A program made the position numbers and the translations under genes. From Propionivibrio soli (lineage in GTDB: Bacteria; Pseudomonadota; Gammaproteobacteria; Burkholderiales; Rhodocyclaceae): a stretch of 64,000 bases of DNA. The notes beneath the pieces are model-generated. The model ran no database searches, was not told the DNA's origin, and was given only the letters and a program-made list of their open reading frames with translations. Each line of letters starts with the position of its first letter. The stretch's first letter is position 1. Shown here one piece after another: positions 27,476 to 35,842 of the stretch. Where the stretch lies: contig NZ_JANZKY010000007.1 in NCBI RefSeq assembly GCF_025770765.1, forward strand, positions 203,375 through 267,374. The letters are read 5' to 3'.

Positions 27476-28425
27476 TGGAGACAAAAAGCCTGCGGCTAGC
27501 GTATGGCGAGGCGCTCGTCGAAGAAGGACGAGCCAACACGGATATCGTCGTGCTCGAAGCTGACCTTGGCAAGTCGACAATGTCCTGTCTCTTCAAGGAT
27601 GCCTATCCGGAACGCTATTTCGAGATGGGCATTGCGGAGCAGAACATGGCATCGACGGCGGCCGGCATGGCGCTCGCCGGGAAAGTGCCCTTTTACAGCA
27701 CCTTTGCTGTATTCGCGGCGGGGCGTGCCTACGACCAGATCCGTTGTGCCATCGCAATACCAGAGGCAAACGTGCGCATCTGCGGTTCAAGCTGCGGCCT
27801 TTCGGATTTTGGGGATGGCAAGACACACCAGTCGGTCGAAGATGCAAATATCATGTGTTCGATTCCCAACATGACCGTCCTTAATCCTTGCGATGCCGTT
27901 GAAACGCGCAAGATGGTTCGCGCGATGTTGTCGCACAAAGGCCCGGTGTATATCCGGATCAACAGAAACGAACTTCCGGTTTACACGGCTGCGGATACCG
28001 ACTATGAGATTGGTCGCATGTACCGAATCCGTAAAGGATCGGATGTGGTGATCTTTGCCACCGGCTCCATGGTTTGGAAATCGATGCTCGCTGCGGACCT
28101 TCTCGAGGCCGCAGGAATTTCGGCCGAGGTGGTGAACGTGAGTTCGTTGAAGCCGCTCAGGAAGGAAGAAATCCTCAAATACACGCTCGGGAAGAAAGCG
28201 ATTGTCACTGCTGAAGAGGCAAATCGCATCGGAGGTCTCGGCTGCGCGATTGCTGGCCTGATCATCGGCGAGGTTCACCTGCCTTTCGCCCAGGTAGCGA
28301 TTGATGACCAATTCGGCACTTCGGCGTATGGCTACGATGAATTGCTTGAGCGTTACGGCTTGACGGAGCGACACATTGCTGAAGCGGCTTGCGGGGCGAT
28401 AGCCAAACGGGCCATACGCCACTAG
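27475..28425 (+). CDS. Transketolase-like enzyme, C-terminal (pyrimidine-binding) subunit
   Basis: A 316-residue partner subunit. The ThDP-pyrimidine domain carries the essential glutamate in MGIAEQNMASTAAGMAL, then FAVFAAGRAYDQIR, the loop GKTHQSVEDANIM, and the C-terminal transketolase domain (FATGSMV...AEEANRIGGLGCAIAGLI). The start ATG at 27475 shares its A with the TGA stop of the first subunit, ensuring coupled synthesis; a GTG one codon earlier is also possible. Together with the first subunit it should make an alpha2beta2 transketolase with two ThDP sites. No sugar kinase or aldolase accompanies it. Confidence 0.92.
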   Translation: METKSLRLAYGEALVEEGRANTDIVVLEADLGKSTMSCLFKDAYPERYFEMGIAEQNMASTAAGMALAGKVPFYSTFAVFAAGRAYDQIRCAIAIPEANVRICGSSCGLSDFGDGKTHQSVEDANIMCSIPNMTVLNPCDAVETRKMVRAMLSHKGPVYIRINRNELPVYTAADTDYEIGRMYRIRKGSDVVIFATGSMVWKSMLAADLLEAAGISAEVVNVSSLKPLRKEEILKYTLGKKAIVTAEEANRIGGLGCAIAGLIIGEVHLPFAQVAIDDQFGTSAYGYDELLERYGLTERHIAEAACGAIAKRAIRH

Positions 28426-28590
28426 AAGATCAGCATTTTGGACAATCGGAGCAAAGGCGGAGGAACTCGATAACGCTCACGGGAGCGATGCCGGGAAAAG
28501 GACTTTGCGTCTTCAGGATTGCAGGGCGGTCTCGGTCGATTTGGCGGTTTTCAATCGAAACACGGTCAGTACTCATAAAAGGAGCGTCAC

Positions 28591-29097
28591 ATGGGAGCGT
28601 TGAACCGTCTGATCCATTTCGTGGAATGGATCTTGGTGGGGATGTTTGGGGTGATGGCGATACTGGTGTTTGGGAACGTGGTGTTGCGGTACGGATTCAA
28701 CTCCGGGATTGTGTTTTCGGAGGAAGTGGCGCGTTTCATGTTCATGTGGCTGACGTTGATCGGAGCACTGATGGTCATGAAGGATCATGGCCACCTGGGC
28801 ATGAGCAGCGTGGTGAGCCACTTTGGCGAGGCCGGGCAACGGATATGCCGGTTCCTGGCGGACCTGATGACCCTGATCTGCTGCCTTCTGCTGGCACACG
28901 GCACCTGGAAGCAGATGATCATCGGCATGGACGACCACGCCCCGGTGACCGGCATTCCGATGGGGATCGTTCAGTCCGCCCTGTTGATTTCCAGTGTCGG
29001 CATGTCGTTTGTCCTCGGATACGGCCTGTGGCGTCTTGTGACCCGGCGCATGAAGGCCGACGAACTTGTCCCCTTTAGCGGCAGCGTCGGCGAATAG
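28591..29097 (+). CDS. TRAP transporter small membrane subunit, DctQ family (system 2)
   Basis: A 168-residue four-helix DctQ protein, with AAAAGGAG upstream of the ATG. The central region (ILVFGNVVLRYGFNSGIVFS and MFMWLTLIGAL) is essentially the same as in system 1, while the N-terminal 20 residues and the last 30 diverge. It follows the transketolase genes after 165 bases without a supported gene and leads into the large subunit 19 bases later, the same spacing as in system 1. Confidence 0.92.
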   Translation: MGALNRLIHFVEWILVGMFGVMAILVFGNVVLRYGFNSGIVFSEEVARFMFMWLTLIGALMVMKDHGHLGMSSVVSHFGEAGQRICRFLADLMTLICCLLLAHGTWKQMIIGMDDHAPVTGIPMGIVQSALLISSVGMSFVLGYGLWRLVTRRMKADELVPFSGSVGE

Positions 29098-29116
29098 GTC
29101 AGCGGAAGGAATAGAA

Positions 29117-30394
29117 ATGACCATTGCCACCTTCCTCTTTTCATTGCTCGGAGCCATGGCGCTCGGAGCGCCCATCGCCTTCTCGCTTCTCATCTGCGGC
29201 GTTGCGCTGATGCTCCAGATGAACAACTTCGATACCCAGATCATTGCCCAGAACCTGCTCGAAGGAGCCAACAACTACCCGTTGATGGCGGTTCCCTTCT
29301 TCATGCTTACGGGCGAACTGATGAACGCGGGGGGGCTATCAAGGCGGATTGTCGAAGTGGCCGACGCTCTCGTTGGACATGTCCGGGGTGGGTTGGGCTA
29401 CGTCGCGATCATTACGGCGGCCGTGGTCGCTAGCATCTCGGGTTCTGCCGTCGCGGATACCGCGGCTGTGGCCGCACTCCTTATCCCGATGATGCGCAAC
29501 GCAGGGTACAACGTCCCACGGTCGGCTGGCCTGATCGCCTCGGCCGGTTGCATCGCCCCCGTCGTTCCGCCGTCGATCCCGCTCGTTGTCTTCGGAGTAA
29601 CCACCCAACTTTCGATCACTAAGCTGTTCATGGCCGGCATCTTTCCCGGAATCCTGATGGCGCTGACTCTCTCCACCACCTGGTGGCTCGTCGCCAAGAA
29701 AGAACCGGGAGGCCGACAGCACGCCTTCGATCTTCGCCGTTTTCTTACGGCGTTGCGCAATGGCGTCTGGGCGCTGGTACTGCCCTTCGTTATCATCGGC
29801 GGCATGAAAGCCGGCGTATTCACCCCGACGGAGGCGGCCGTCGTCGCCGTTTTCTACTCACTGTTTACCGGCCTGTTTGTGTATCGCGAACTGGACTACC
29901 GCCAAGTGCCGAGCCTTATGCTCGCTGCGCTCAAGACCTCGAGCACCATCATGTTCCTGGTTGCCTGCGCGATGGTTTCCGCCTGGCTGATTACGATTGC
30001 CGACATTCCGGCACAGACCGTGGCCCTGCTCAAACCGTTCATGGACAGCCCGATCGTGCTGATGCTCGTGATCACGGTCCTGGTCATCATCGTCGGCACG
30101 GCGCTGGATCTGATGCCGACGGTGCTTATTCTGGGCCCTATACTGGTGCCGGTGGTCAAGCAGGCAGGGATTGATCCGTACTACTTTGGCGTCTTGTTCA
30201 TCATGAACAATGCCATTGGCTTGCTCACCCCGCCTGTGGGTACGGTACTCAACGTTGTCGCGGGAGTATCGAAAGAATCGCTCGACAAGGTGATCACGGG
30301 GGTTTGGCCCTTCCTGCTTGCTGAAACCGTCCTCATGTTCATCCTCGTGCTCTTCCCCGCACTCGTTACCGTTCCCATGAAGTGGCTGATGTAA
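29117..30394 (+). CDS. TRAP transporter large membrane subunit, DctM family (system 2)
   Basis: About 425 residues with 11-12 membrane helices. It differs from DctM1 at only about 40 positions, mainly in residues 1-36, around 205-245 and around 315-350, so transport machinery has been conserved while the binding proteins diverged. The ATG at 29117 follows GGAAGGAA. Last gene of the LysR3-facing operon; the strong terminator at 30420-30462 follows 25 bases after the stop. Confidence 0.94.
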   Translation: MTIATFLFSLLGAMALGAPIAFSLLICGVALMLQMNNFDTQIIAQNLLEGANNYPLMAVPFFMLTGELMNAGGLSRRIVEVADALVGHVRGGLGYVAIITAAVVASISGSAVADTAAVAALLIPMMRNAGYNVPRSAGLIASAGCIAPVVPPSIPLVVFGVTTQLSITKLFMAGIFPGILMALTLSTTWWLVAKKEPGGRQHAFDLRRFLTALRNGVWALVLPFVIIGGMKAGVFTPTEAAVVAVFYSLFTGLFVYRELDYRQVPSLMLAALKTSSTIMFLVACAMVSAWLITIADIPAQTVALLKPFMDSPIVLMLVITVLVIIVGTALDLMPTVLILGPILVPVVKQAGIDPYYFGVLFIMNNAIGLLTPPVGTVLNVVAGVSKESLDKVITGVWPFLLAETVLMFILVLFPALVTVPMKWLM

Positions 30395-30419
30395 CGCCGT
30401 AGCGCGCGTAATTAGACTT

Positions 30420-30462
30420 CGGCCGACGACGGGAAACCCCATCCGGATGTCGGCCGTTTTTT
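30420..30462 (+). terminator. Rho-independent terminator (copy 2 of a repeated element)
   Basis: CGGCCGAC (30420-30427) pairs with GTCGGCCG (30449-30456), then six T. The element, including the CTTCGGCCGACGACGGGAA left part, is nearly the same as the terminator at 16430-16472. It lies between dctM2 and the convergent sugar-binding protein gene. Confidence 0.85.
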
Positions 30463-30501
30463 GAGCAGCCGCTTATGTCATCTTATGCTTCTCCGTACGC
30501 C

Positions 30502-31554
30502 TCAGCGGTACGAGCCGCTGTACATCTCTACCTTGGCGGCGTTTGCGCGCGTAACGTATCCCGGCCCGGAATCGATGTGGCGTTTGCCGAAGGAGCGCAA
30601 CTCGATGTCGTAGTCGGACATCCGCTTGTGCAGCTTCATGTTGGTGTATAGGGCGAGCTTGTTGATCGAGAGATCAAGGTTCTTGTTGCGCAGGGTGATG
30701 GCCATCATCGCTACAGAGAGGTAGCCCTGAAGGTAGGGCTGCTGGTCGATTGCAAAGGCTATTTGTCCCGCTTTCACTGCGCTCGTGATGGCGTTCGAAA
30801 GATCGAAAGTCACGATGTATGGCTTTTTCTCGAGCTTGACGCTCTTCAACGCGGCGAGCGTCGCATGTGCCGGCTGCGGGCCGAGGGCGAGCAGCGCGTC
30901 CGCGGAGTTGCCGTGGGTACTAAGGTAAGCCGAGATTGCCGCCTCGATGCCCTTGTCGTCGGTCGGTAGCGTCAGTTCGTTCGCCTTCGATAGTCCCAGT
31001 CCCTTGGCAAAACCCTGGCAGCGCTCATGCGAGGCCGGGTTGTTGGAATAGTGGTTGAGGCACACGAACGACTTCACACCCTCCTGAGCGGCCCTTTGTC
31101 CCGCAAGAACACCAGCCTCGAATTCAGGCTGGCCGATATGCAGCAGGGCGCCGACCGACTCGCTCTGTTCGTACGTGCCGGAGTTGTAGGTGATGAGCGG
31201 AATCTTGTATTTCTGCGTGACGCGCGTCAGCGGGTCCTTGAGTACCTTGTAGTCACCGATCGTCGAGATGATGCCGTCCGGTTTCGATTCGGCCGCGGCG
31301 TCGATGATCTTTGCCATTTCCTCGATGCTGCCGTCCTTTGGATTGCGGAACTCGACGCGGACACCGTAGTCCTCCGCCGCCTGTTTGATCGAGTTGCGGA
31401 TCGTGTTCCACCACGAGTCGGCGTCGGGTGCGTGGGAGATGAAGACGATCCGCTCCTCGGATAGCGCCATACCGTGCGGCAAGGCCAGGAAAACGGCCAG
31501 GATCGGTACGGCGCAAATGCGAGCCAAGTCTAGGCGCGATACTGCATTGAACAT
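30502..31554 (-). CDS. Periplasmic sugar-binding protein (Peripla_BP_4, RbsB-like), orphan
   Basis: About 350 residues with a signal peptide (ARICAVPILAVFLALPHGMA) and the type-1 periplasmic binding fold typical of ribose/galactose-class ABC importers: IVFISHAPDADSWWNTIRNS, DGIISTIGDYKVLKDPL, IPLITYNSGTY, and the late IAFAIDQQPYLQGYLSV hinge. The ATG at 31554 has GGAGGGG eight bases upstream; an ATG at 31605 is less well placed. No ABC ATPase or permease is beside it, so it is an orphan that must either borrow a distant transporter or feed a chemoreceptor. Divergent from putA. Confidence 0.85.
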   Translation of the reverse strand: MFNAVSRLDLARICAVPILAVFLALPHGMALSEERIVFISHAPDADSWWNTIRNSIKQAAEDYGVRVEFRNPKDGSIEEMAKIIDAAAESKPDGIISTIGDYKVLKDPLTRVTQKYKIPLITYNSGTYEQSESVGALLHIGQPEFEAGVLAGQRAAQEGVKSFVCLNHYSNNPASHERCQGFAKGLGLSKANELTLPTDDKGIEAAISAYLSTHGNSADALLALGPQPAHATLAALKSVKLEKKPYIVTFDLSNAITSAVKAGQIAFAIDQQPYLQGYLSVAMMAITLRNKNLDLSINKLALYTNMKLHKRMSDYDIELRSFGKRHIDSGPGYVTRANAAKVEMYSGSYR

Positions 31555-31905
31555 GTTGTTCCCCTCCATTGTTATCAGCGAAAAAGCGGTGGGCGCCCGG
31601 CGCAAGTAGGCCGTTTCTTGTTTTATGTGCCAAGACGCATGACGTTTGGCAGATTGATGCTCCCTCGGATCGATTATATCGATGGGTGATCGAACGGGAA
31701 AAAACTAATTCCCCCTCGATCTCGCACCCGTTCCGGAGGCGAGAAGAGAACGATCGGCTAATGGGAGCAACCCGGATGCGTCTCCAAGCGGTACGCGCAA
31801 TTTTCTTGCGCGAGTTTGGTCTACCTTATGGGTGAAGGGGGAGAAGTCCATGCGAAGCGATACTCATCGCGGCGCATGGCTGAGTGCGAGAGCAAGGAGA
31901 CGACA
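31555..31905. promoter_or_regulatory. Divergent promoter region of the sugar-binding protein and putA, with a perfect palindrome
   Basis: No gene is supported in these 351 bases. A perfect inverted repeat, ATCGAT-TAT-ATCGAT (31669-31683), is the only clear candidate operator. Its position, about 220 bases before putA and 115 before the binding-protein start, suits a regulator of either gene. Confidence 0.45.
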
Positions 31906-34900
31906 ATGACAGCGGCGATCACGGCGGAACTGCGAAAGGCGATACGGGCCGCGTATCGCCGCGATGAAGCGGCCTGCATGGAGGACATCGGGCGCGAGGC
32001 CATGGCGGCCGAGTATGACCGGGGCGAGGCGCGTACCTTGGCCTTAACGCTGATCGAAAGTGTGCGCCGTCGGCGAGCGAGGGCCGGGGGCGCTGACCGC
32101 TTGATGCACGAATTCTCGCCCGATACGCGGGAAGGGGTGGCACTGATGTGTCTTGCCGAGGCTCTCCTGCGCGTTCCGGACGCGCCAACGGCCGATCGGC
32201 TCATCCGCGACAAGATCGGGTACGCCGACTGGAAATCACACCTCGGCAATCCCTCGCTCTTCGTGAACGCCGCGACTTGGGGGCTGATGCTCGGCAGCAA
32301 GTTGCTGACCGCGGACGACCGCGACGGCGAACGCGGTGTTCTCGGCAGCACGCTTGGCGGCATTCTCGCCCGCGGCGGCGAACCGGCGGTACGAGTCGGC
32401 GTCGAGTTCGCTGCGCGGCGATTGGCGCAGCAATATGTGATGGCGCCGACGATAGAAGCCGCGCTGGTGCGTGCCGCATCAGCGGAAGCGCGTGGGTACC
32501 GCTACTCGTTCGATGTGCTCGGCGAAGCGGCGATGACCGCCGAAGAGGCAGAGCGTTATGAGCGGGACTACGCGAAAGCGATCGAAACCGTCGGGCGCGC
32601 GAGCCGCGGCCGCGGGGTAAAGCTGGGGCCTGGCATTTCGGTCAAGCTCTCCGCGTTGCACCCGCGCTACACCCACCGTCAGCACGACCGCGTAATGGCC
32701 GAGTTGCTGCCAAGGCTGGTCGGGCTTGCCCGGCTCGCCCGGGAACACGACGTCGGGATATCCATTGACGCTGAAGAGGCCGATCGTCTTGAACTCTCGC
32801 TTGATCTTTTTGCCGCGCTTGCCGAGGAAAAGTCACTGTCCGGTTGGGACGGCCTTGGCTTTGTCGTCCAGGCCTACCAGAAGCGTGCCCCGTTCGTCGT
32901 CGATTGGTTGATCGATCTTGCGCGGCGCCGGAAGACACGGCTCATGGTCCGGCTGGTCAAGGGGGCTTACTGGGATAGCGAGATCAAGCGAGCCCAGGCC
33001 GACGGGCTGAGTGACTTTCCTGTCTTTACTCGCAAAGTGCACACGGATGTCGTTTATCTCGCTTGCGCGCAGCGACTGTTGCACGCCGCGGAAGCGGTCT
33101 ATCCGCAATTTGCCACGCACAATGCCTATGCTGTCGCTGCACTTGCGCATATGGCGCGTGCGGCCCGGGTTGAGGATTACGAGTTCCAATGTCTGCATGG
33201 CATGGGCGAGACCCTTTACGACGAAATTGTCGGCAAGGAAAAGCTCGGAAAGGCTTGTCGGATCTATGCGCCGGTAGGTACCCACGACACTCTTTTGCCG
33301 TACCTCGTCCGTCGCCTGCTGGAGAACGGTGCCAACAATGCGTTCGTCCGCCAATTGGCCGACGCCTCAATTCCGCTCGACCGACTGGTCGAGGATCCCC
33401 TCGATACGATGCGACGGGAAGGCGAGGGGCCGCACCCGGCGATTCTGTTACCTGGGCAACTGTATGGCCCACGGCGATTGAATTCGGAGGGCGTCGACCT
33501 TTCGGACGATCCGACCATCGACCGACTCGGGGCGGCGCTGATGGGCCTGGCCGCGCAACGCTGGATCGCCGAACCGCTCGTCGCTGGGATGAACGCCTTC
33601 GGCACGGAACCGGGCCAAGCCGGCTTGGCTGCCGGCAGTTGTCGGGTCAGTCAACCCATCGTCAATCCGGCAGACCGGGACGATACCGTCGGCCGGGTTT
33701 TTGCAGCGACACCCGAACAGGCCGATATGGCCGTAACCCGGGCGGTCGAATTCGCCGACACCTGGTGGCGCACCCCGGTTGCGGAGCGCGCGGCGGCGTT
33801 ACGCCGGGCAGCCGATTTGTTCGAGCGCGAACGCGACACCCTGATCAGCCTGTGCATTCGAGAAGCCGGCAAGACCTGGAGCAATGCAATCGCTGAAGTG
33901 CGCGAAGCGGTTGACGCCTGCCGTTATTACGCCGAGCAATTGATCGAAAGCGGCGACCGACCGGGGTCGACATGGGCGGGTTCCGGCGAGGGAGTGGGAC
34001 GACATCCGCAGGAAGGTGTTCGCCGTCCTGCCGGAAGCGGCTTCGCGCGGCACGAGGCCCCGCTTCCGCGCAACGCGGCGCGTACCGTGTTCGATGAGCT
34101 TCTCACCGAAACTCACGGTTCGCCGTTGCTCGCCTACCCCGAGCGCGGCCGCCTGCCCAGCGGAGAACCGGCCCCGGGGCCGGTGGTATGCGTCAGCCCG
34201 TGGAATTTCCCCTTGGCGATTTTCGTCGCGCAGATTGCCGGCGCATTGGCGGCCGGCCGTACCGTCATTGCCAAACCGGCCGGACAGACACCACTCGTTG
34301 CCAGCTTCGCCGTTGAACGTCTGCGCGAAGCCGGAATTCCCGACGCGGCGCTTCAGTTTCTTCCTGGCAGCGGGGCGAGTGTGGGGGCACCGCTGATTGC
34401 CGACGAGCGGGTCAGCGGTGTCCTGTTCACCGGTTCTACGGAAGTGGCGCGAGGTATCGAGCGAACGTTGGCGACCCGGCCTGGCAGTTGCCTCATTGCC
34501 GAAACCGGCGGGCAGAACGCAATGATCGTGGACTCCACGGCGCTCCCCGAGCAGGTCGTGGCCGACGTGCTGGCCTCGGGCTTCGACAGCGCGGGTCAGC
34601 GCTGTTCGGCGCTGCGCGTGCTCTGCCTGCAGAACGACATCGCCGAGCGGACTTTGACGATGTTGCGTGCGGCGATGCGCGAGTTGGCCGTTGGCGATCC
34701 GGCTCGGTTGGATACCGATGTGGGGCCCGTGATCGACGCGGCGGCGCGCGCCGCGCTGCTTGCTCACGTGGAGACAATGCGCCATCGCGGAAAAAGAATT
34801 TATGAGGTCGATTTGCCCGATGCTTGCGGCGCGGGCTGTTTCGTTCCGCCGACGCTGATCGAGATCGATTCGCTCGCCGAACTTGAGCAGGAAGTGTTCG

Positions 34901-35781
34901 GGCCGATAGTCCATGTGCTGCGCTTCGACGCCGGACGACTCGACGAACTGATCGACGCGATCAATGCCACGGGATACGGCCTCACGCTCGGCATTCACAG
35001 CCGCATCGACGAAACCGTGCGACGTATTTCGAGCCGGGTACACGTCGGGAACGTCTATGTCAATCGCAACATGATCGGCGCGGTTGTCGGCGTTCAGCCC
35101 TTCGGTGGCGAAGGGCTGTCGGGAACCGGCCCCAAGGCGGGCGGCCCGCTTTACGTACACCGTTTGCTCGGCAGCGAGAACGTCCTGCCGGCCGATTACG
35201 GCGCCGTACGCGAAGCGGACCCGCTGCACGGCGACACGTTGTTCTCGCGTCTGACGAAGTGGGCATTCTCGAGCGGACGGCGCGATCTTGTTCGCTATTG
35301 CACGGCCTATGCCGAGCTAACGCCCTTCGGTGCGCGTGTCGACTTGCCCGGGCCGACGGGGGAACGCAACACGCTGACCTTCGCGCCGCGCGGGCGTTTG
35401 CTGTGCGAGGCGAGCGACGCGGGGAGGTTATTGAACGCCCTGGCGGCCGCTTTCGCCACGGGCAACGAAGTAGCCGTCCCCGACAACTCGGTGGCAAGGT
35501 CGATACTGGCGAACATCCTGCCGCGTGACATCGCTTCGCGGATCATGGTTCGTACAGTGGAAGAAGCCGCTGGCCTGGCCGGCGTCCTGTGTGCAGACGC
35601 CACGGCGGAGGCAGCTTGGCGAATGCGGTTCGCGGCGGAGGAAGGGCCGTTGCGCCCTGTTTACACGCCGGGACCGGCAACCGGCCTGTACCCCCTTTAC
35701 CGGATGATGGTCGAGCGCGTGGTGAGCGTGAACACGACGGCGTCGGGAGGCAACACGAGCCTGATGATGCTCGGCGCCTGA
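31906..35781 (+). CDS. putA: Bifunctional PutA: proline dehydrogenase / pyrroline-5-carboxylate dehydrogenase, without RHH domain
   Basis: About 1291 residues. It starts directly with the helical arm domain; the ribbon-helix-helix DNA-binding domain of E. coli PutA is absent, so it is an enzyme and not an autorepressor. The FAD-binding proline dehydrogenase barrel includes FVVQAYQKRA (about 320) and RLVKGAYWDSE (about 350). The aldehyde dehydrogenase domain has CVSPWNFPLAIF (about 760), FTGSTEVARG, ETGGQNAM and the catalytic cysteine in AGQRCSALR (about 900). A C-terminal extension follows (about 1100-1291), typical of type B PutA. About 70 residues near 682-755 before the PWNFP motif look like an insertion. 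AAGGAG precedes the ATG at 31906. It oxidises proline to glutamate at the inner membrane. Confidence 0.95.
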   Translation: MTAAITAELRKAIRAAYRRDEAACMEDIGREAMAAEYDRGEARTLALTLIESVRRRRARAGGADRLMHEFSPDTREGVALMCLAEALLRVPDAPTADRLIRDKIGYADWKSHLGNPSLFVNAATWGLMLGSKLLTADDRDGERGVLGSTLGGILARGGEPAVRVGVEFAARRLAQQYVMAPTIEAALVRAASAEARGYRYSFDVLGEAAMTAEEAERYERDYAKAIETVGRASRGRGVKLGPGISVKLSALHPRYTHRQHDRVMAELLPRLVGLARLAREHDVGISIDAEEADRLELSLDLFAALAEEKSLSGWDGLGFVVQAYQKRAPFVVDWLIDLARRRKTRLMVRLVKGAYWDSEIKRAQADGLSDFPVFTRKVHTDVVYLACAQRLLHAAEAVYPQFATHNAYAVAALAHMARAARVEDYEFQCLHGMGETLYDEIVGKEKLGKACRIYAPVGTHDTLLPYLVRRLLENGANNAFVRQLADASIPLDRLVEDPLDTMRREGEGPHPAILLPGQLYGPRRLNSEGVDLSDDPTIDRLGAALMGLAAQRWIAEPLVAGMNAFGTEPGQAGLAAGSCRVSQPIVNPADRDDTVGRVFAATPEQADMAVTRAVEFADTWWRTPVAERAAALRRAADLFERERDTLISLCIREAGKTWSNAIAEVREAVDACRYYAEQLIESGDRPGSTWAGSGEGVGRHPQEGVRRPAGSGFARHEAPLPRNAARTVFDELLTETHGSPLLAYPERGRLPSGEPAPGPVVCVSPWNFPLAIFVAQIAGALAAGRTVIAKPAGQTPLVASFAVERLREAGIPDAALQFLPGSGASVGAPLIADERVSGVLFTGSTEVARGIERTLATRPGSCLIAETGGQNAMIVDSTALPEQVVADVLASGFDSAGQRCSALRVLCLQNDIAERTLTMLRAAMRELAVGDPARLDTDVGPVIDAAARAALLAHVETMRHRGKRIYEVDLPDACGAGCFVPPTLIEIDSLAELEQEVFGPIVHVLRFDAGRLDELIDAINATGYGLTLGIHSRIDETVRRISSRVHVGNVYVNRNMIGAVVGVQPFGGEGLSGTGPKAGGPLYVHRLLGSENVLPADYGAVREADPLHGDTLFSRLTKWAFSSGRRDLVRYCTAYAELTPFGARVDLPGPTGERNTLTFAPRGRLLCEASDAGRLLNALAAAFATGNEVAVPDNSVARSILANILPRDIASRIMVRTVEEAAGLAGVLCADATAEAAWRMRFAAEEGPLRPVYTPGPATGLYPLYRMMVERVVSVNTTASGGNTSLMMLGA

Positions 35782-35842
35782 GGTACGGTTCGGGCCCCGG
35801 GGGGCGGACAGCCGGAACCGTACCGAGTCGCAGGTGCGACTC
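35782..35842. terminator. Paired hairpins between convergent putA and tctA
   Basis: GGTACGGTTC (35782-35791) and GAACCGTACC (35815-35824) make a perfect 10-bp stem; immediately after it GAGTCGC-AGGT-GCGACTC (35825-35842) makes a 7-bp stem with a tetraloop. The region separates the two stop codons. No T-run follows, so intrinsic termination is uncertain; the structures may also block readthrough or protect 3' ends. Confidence 0.5.
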
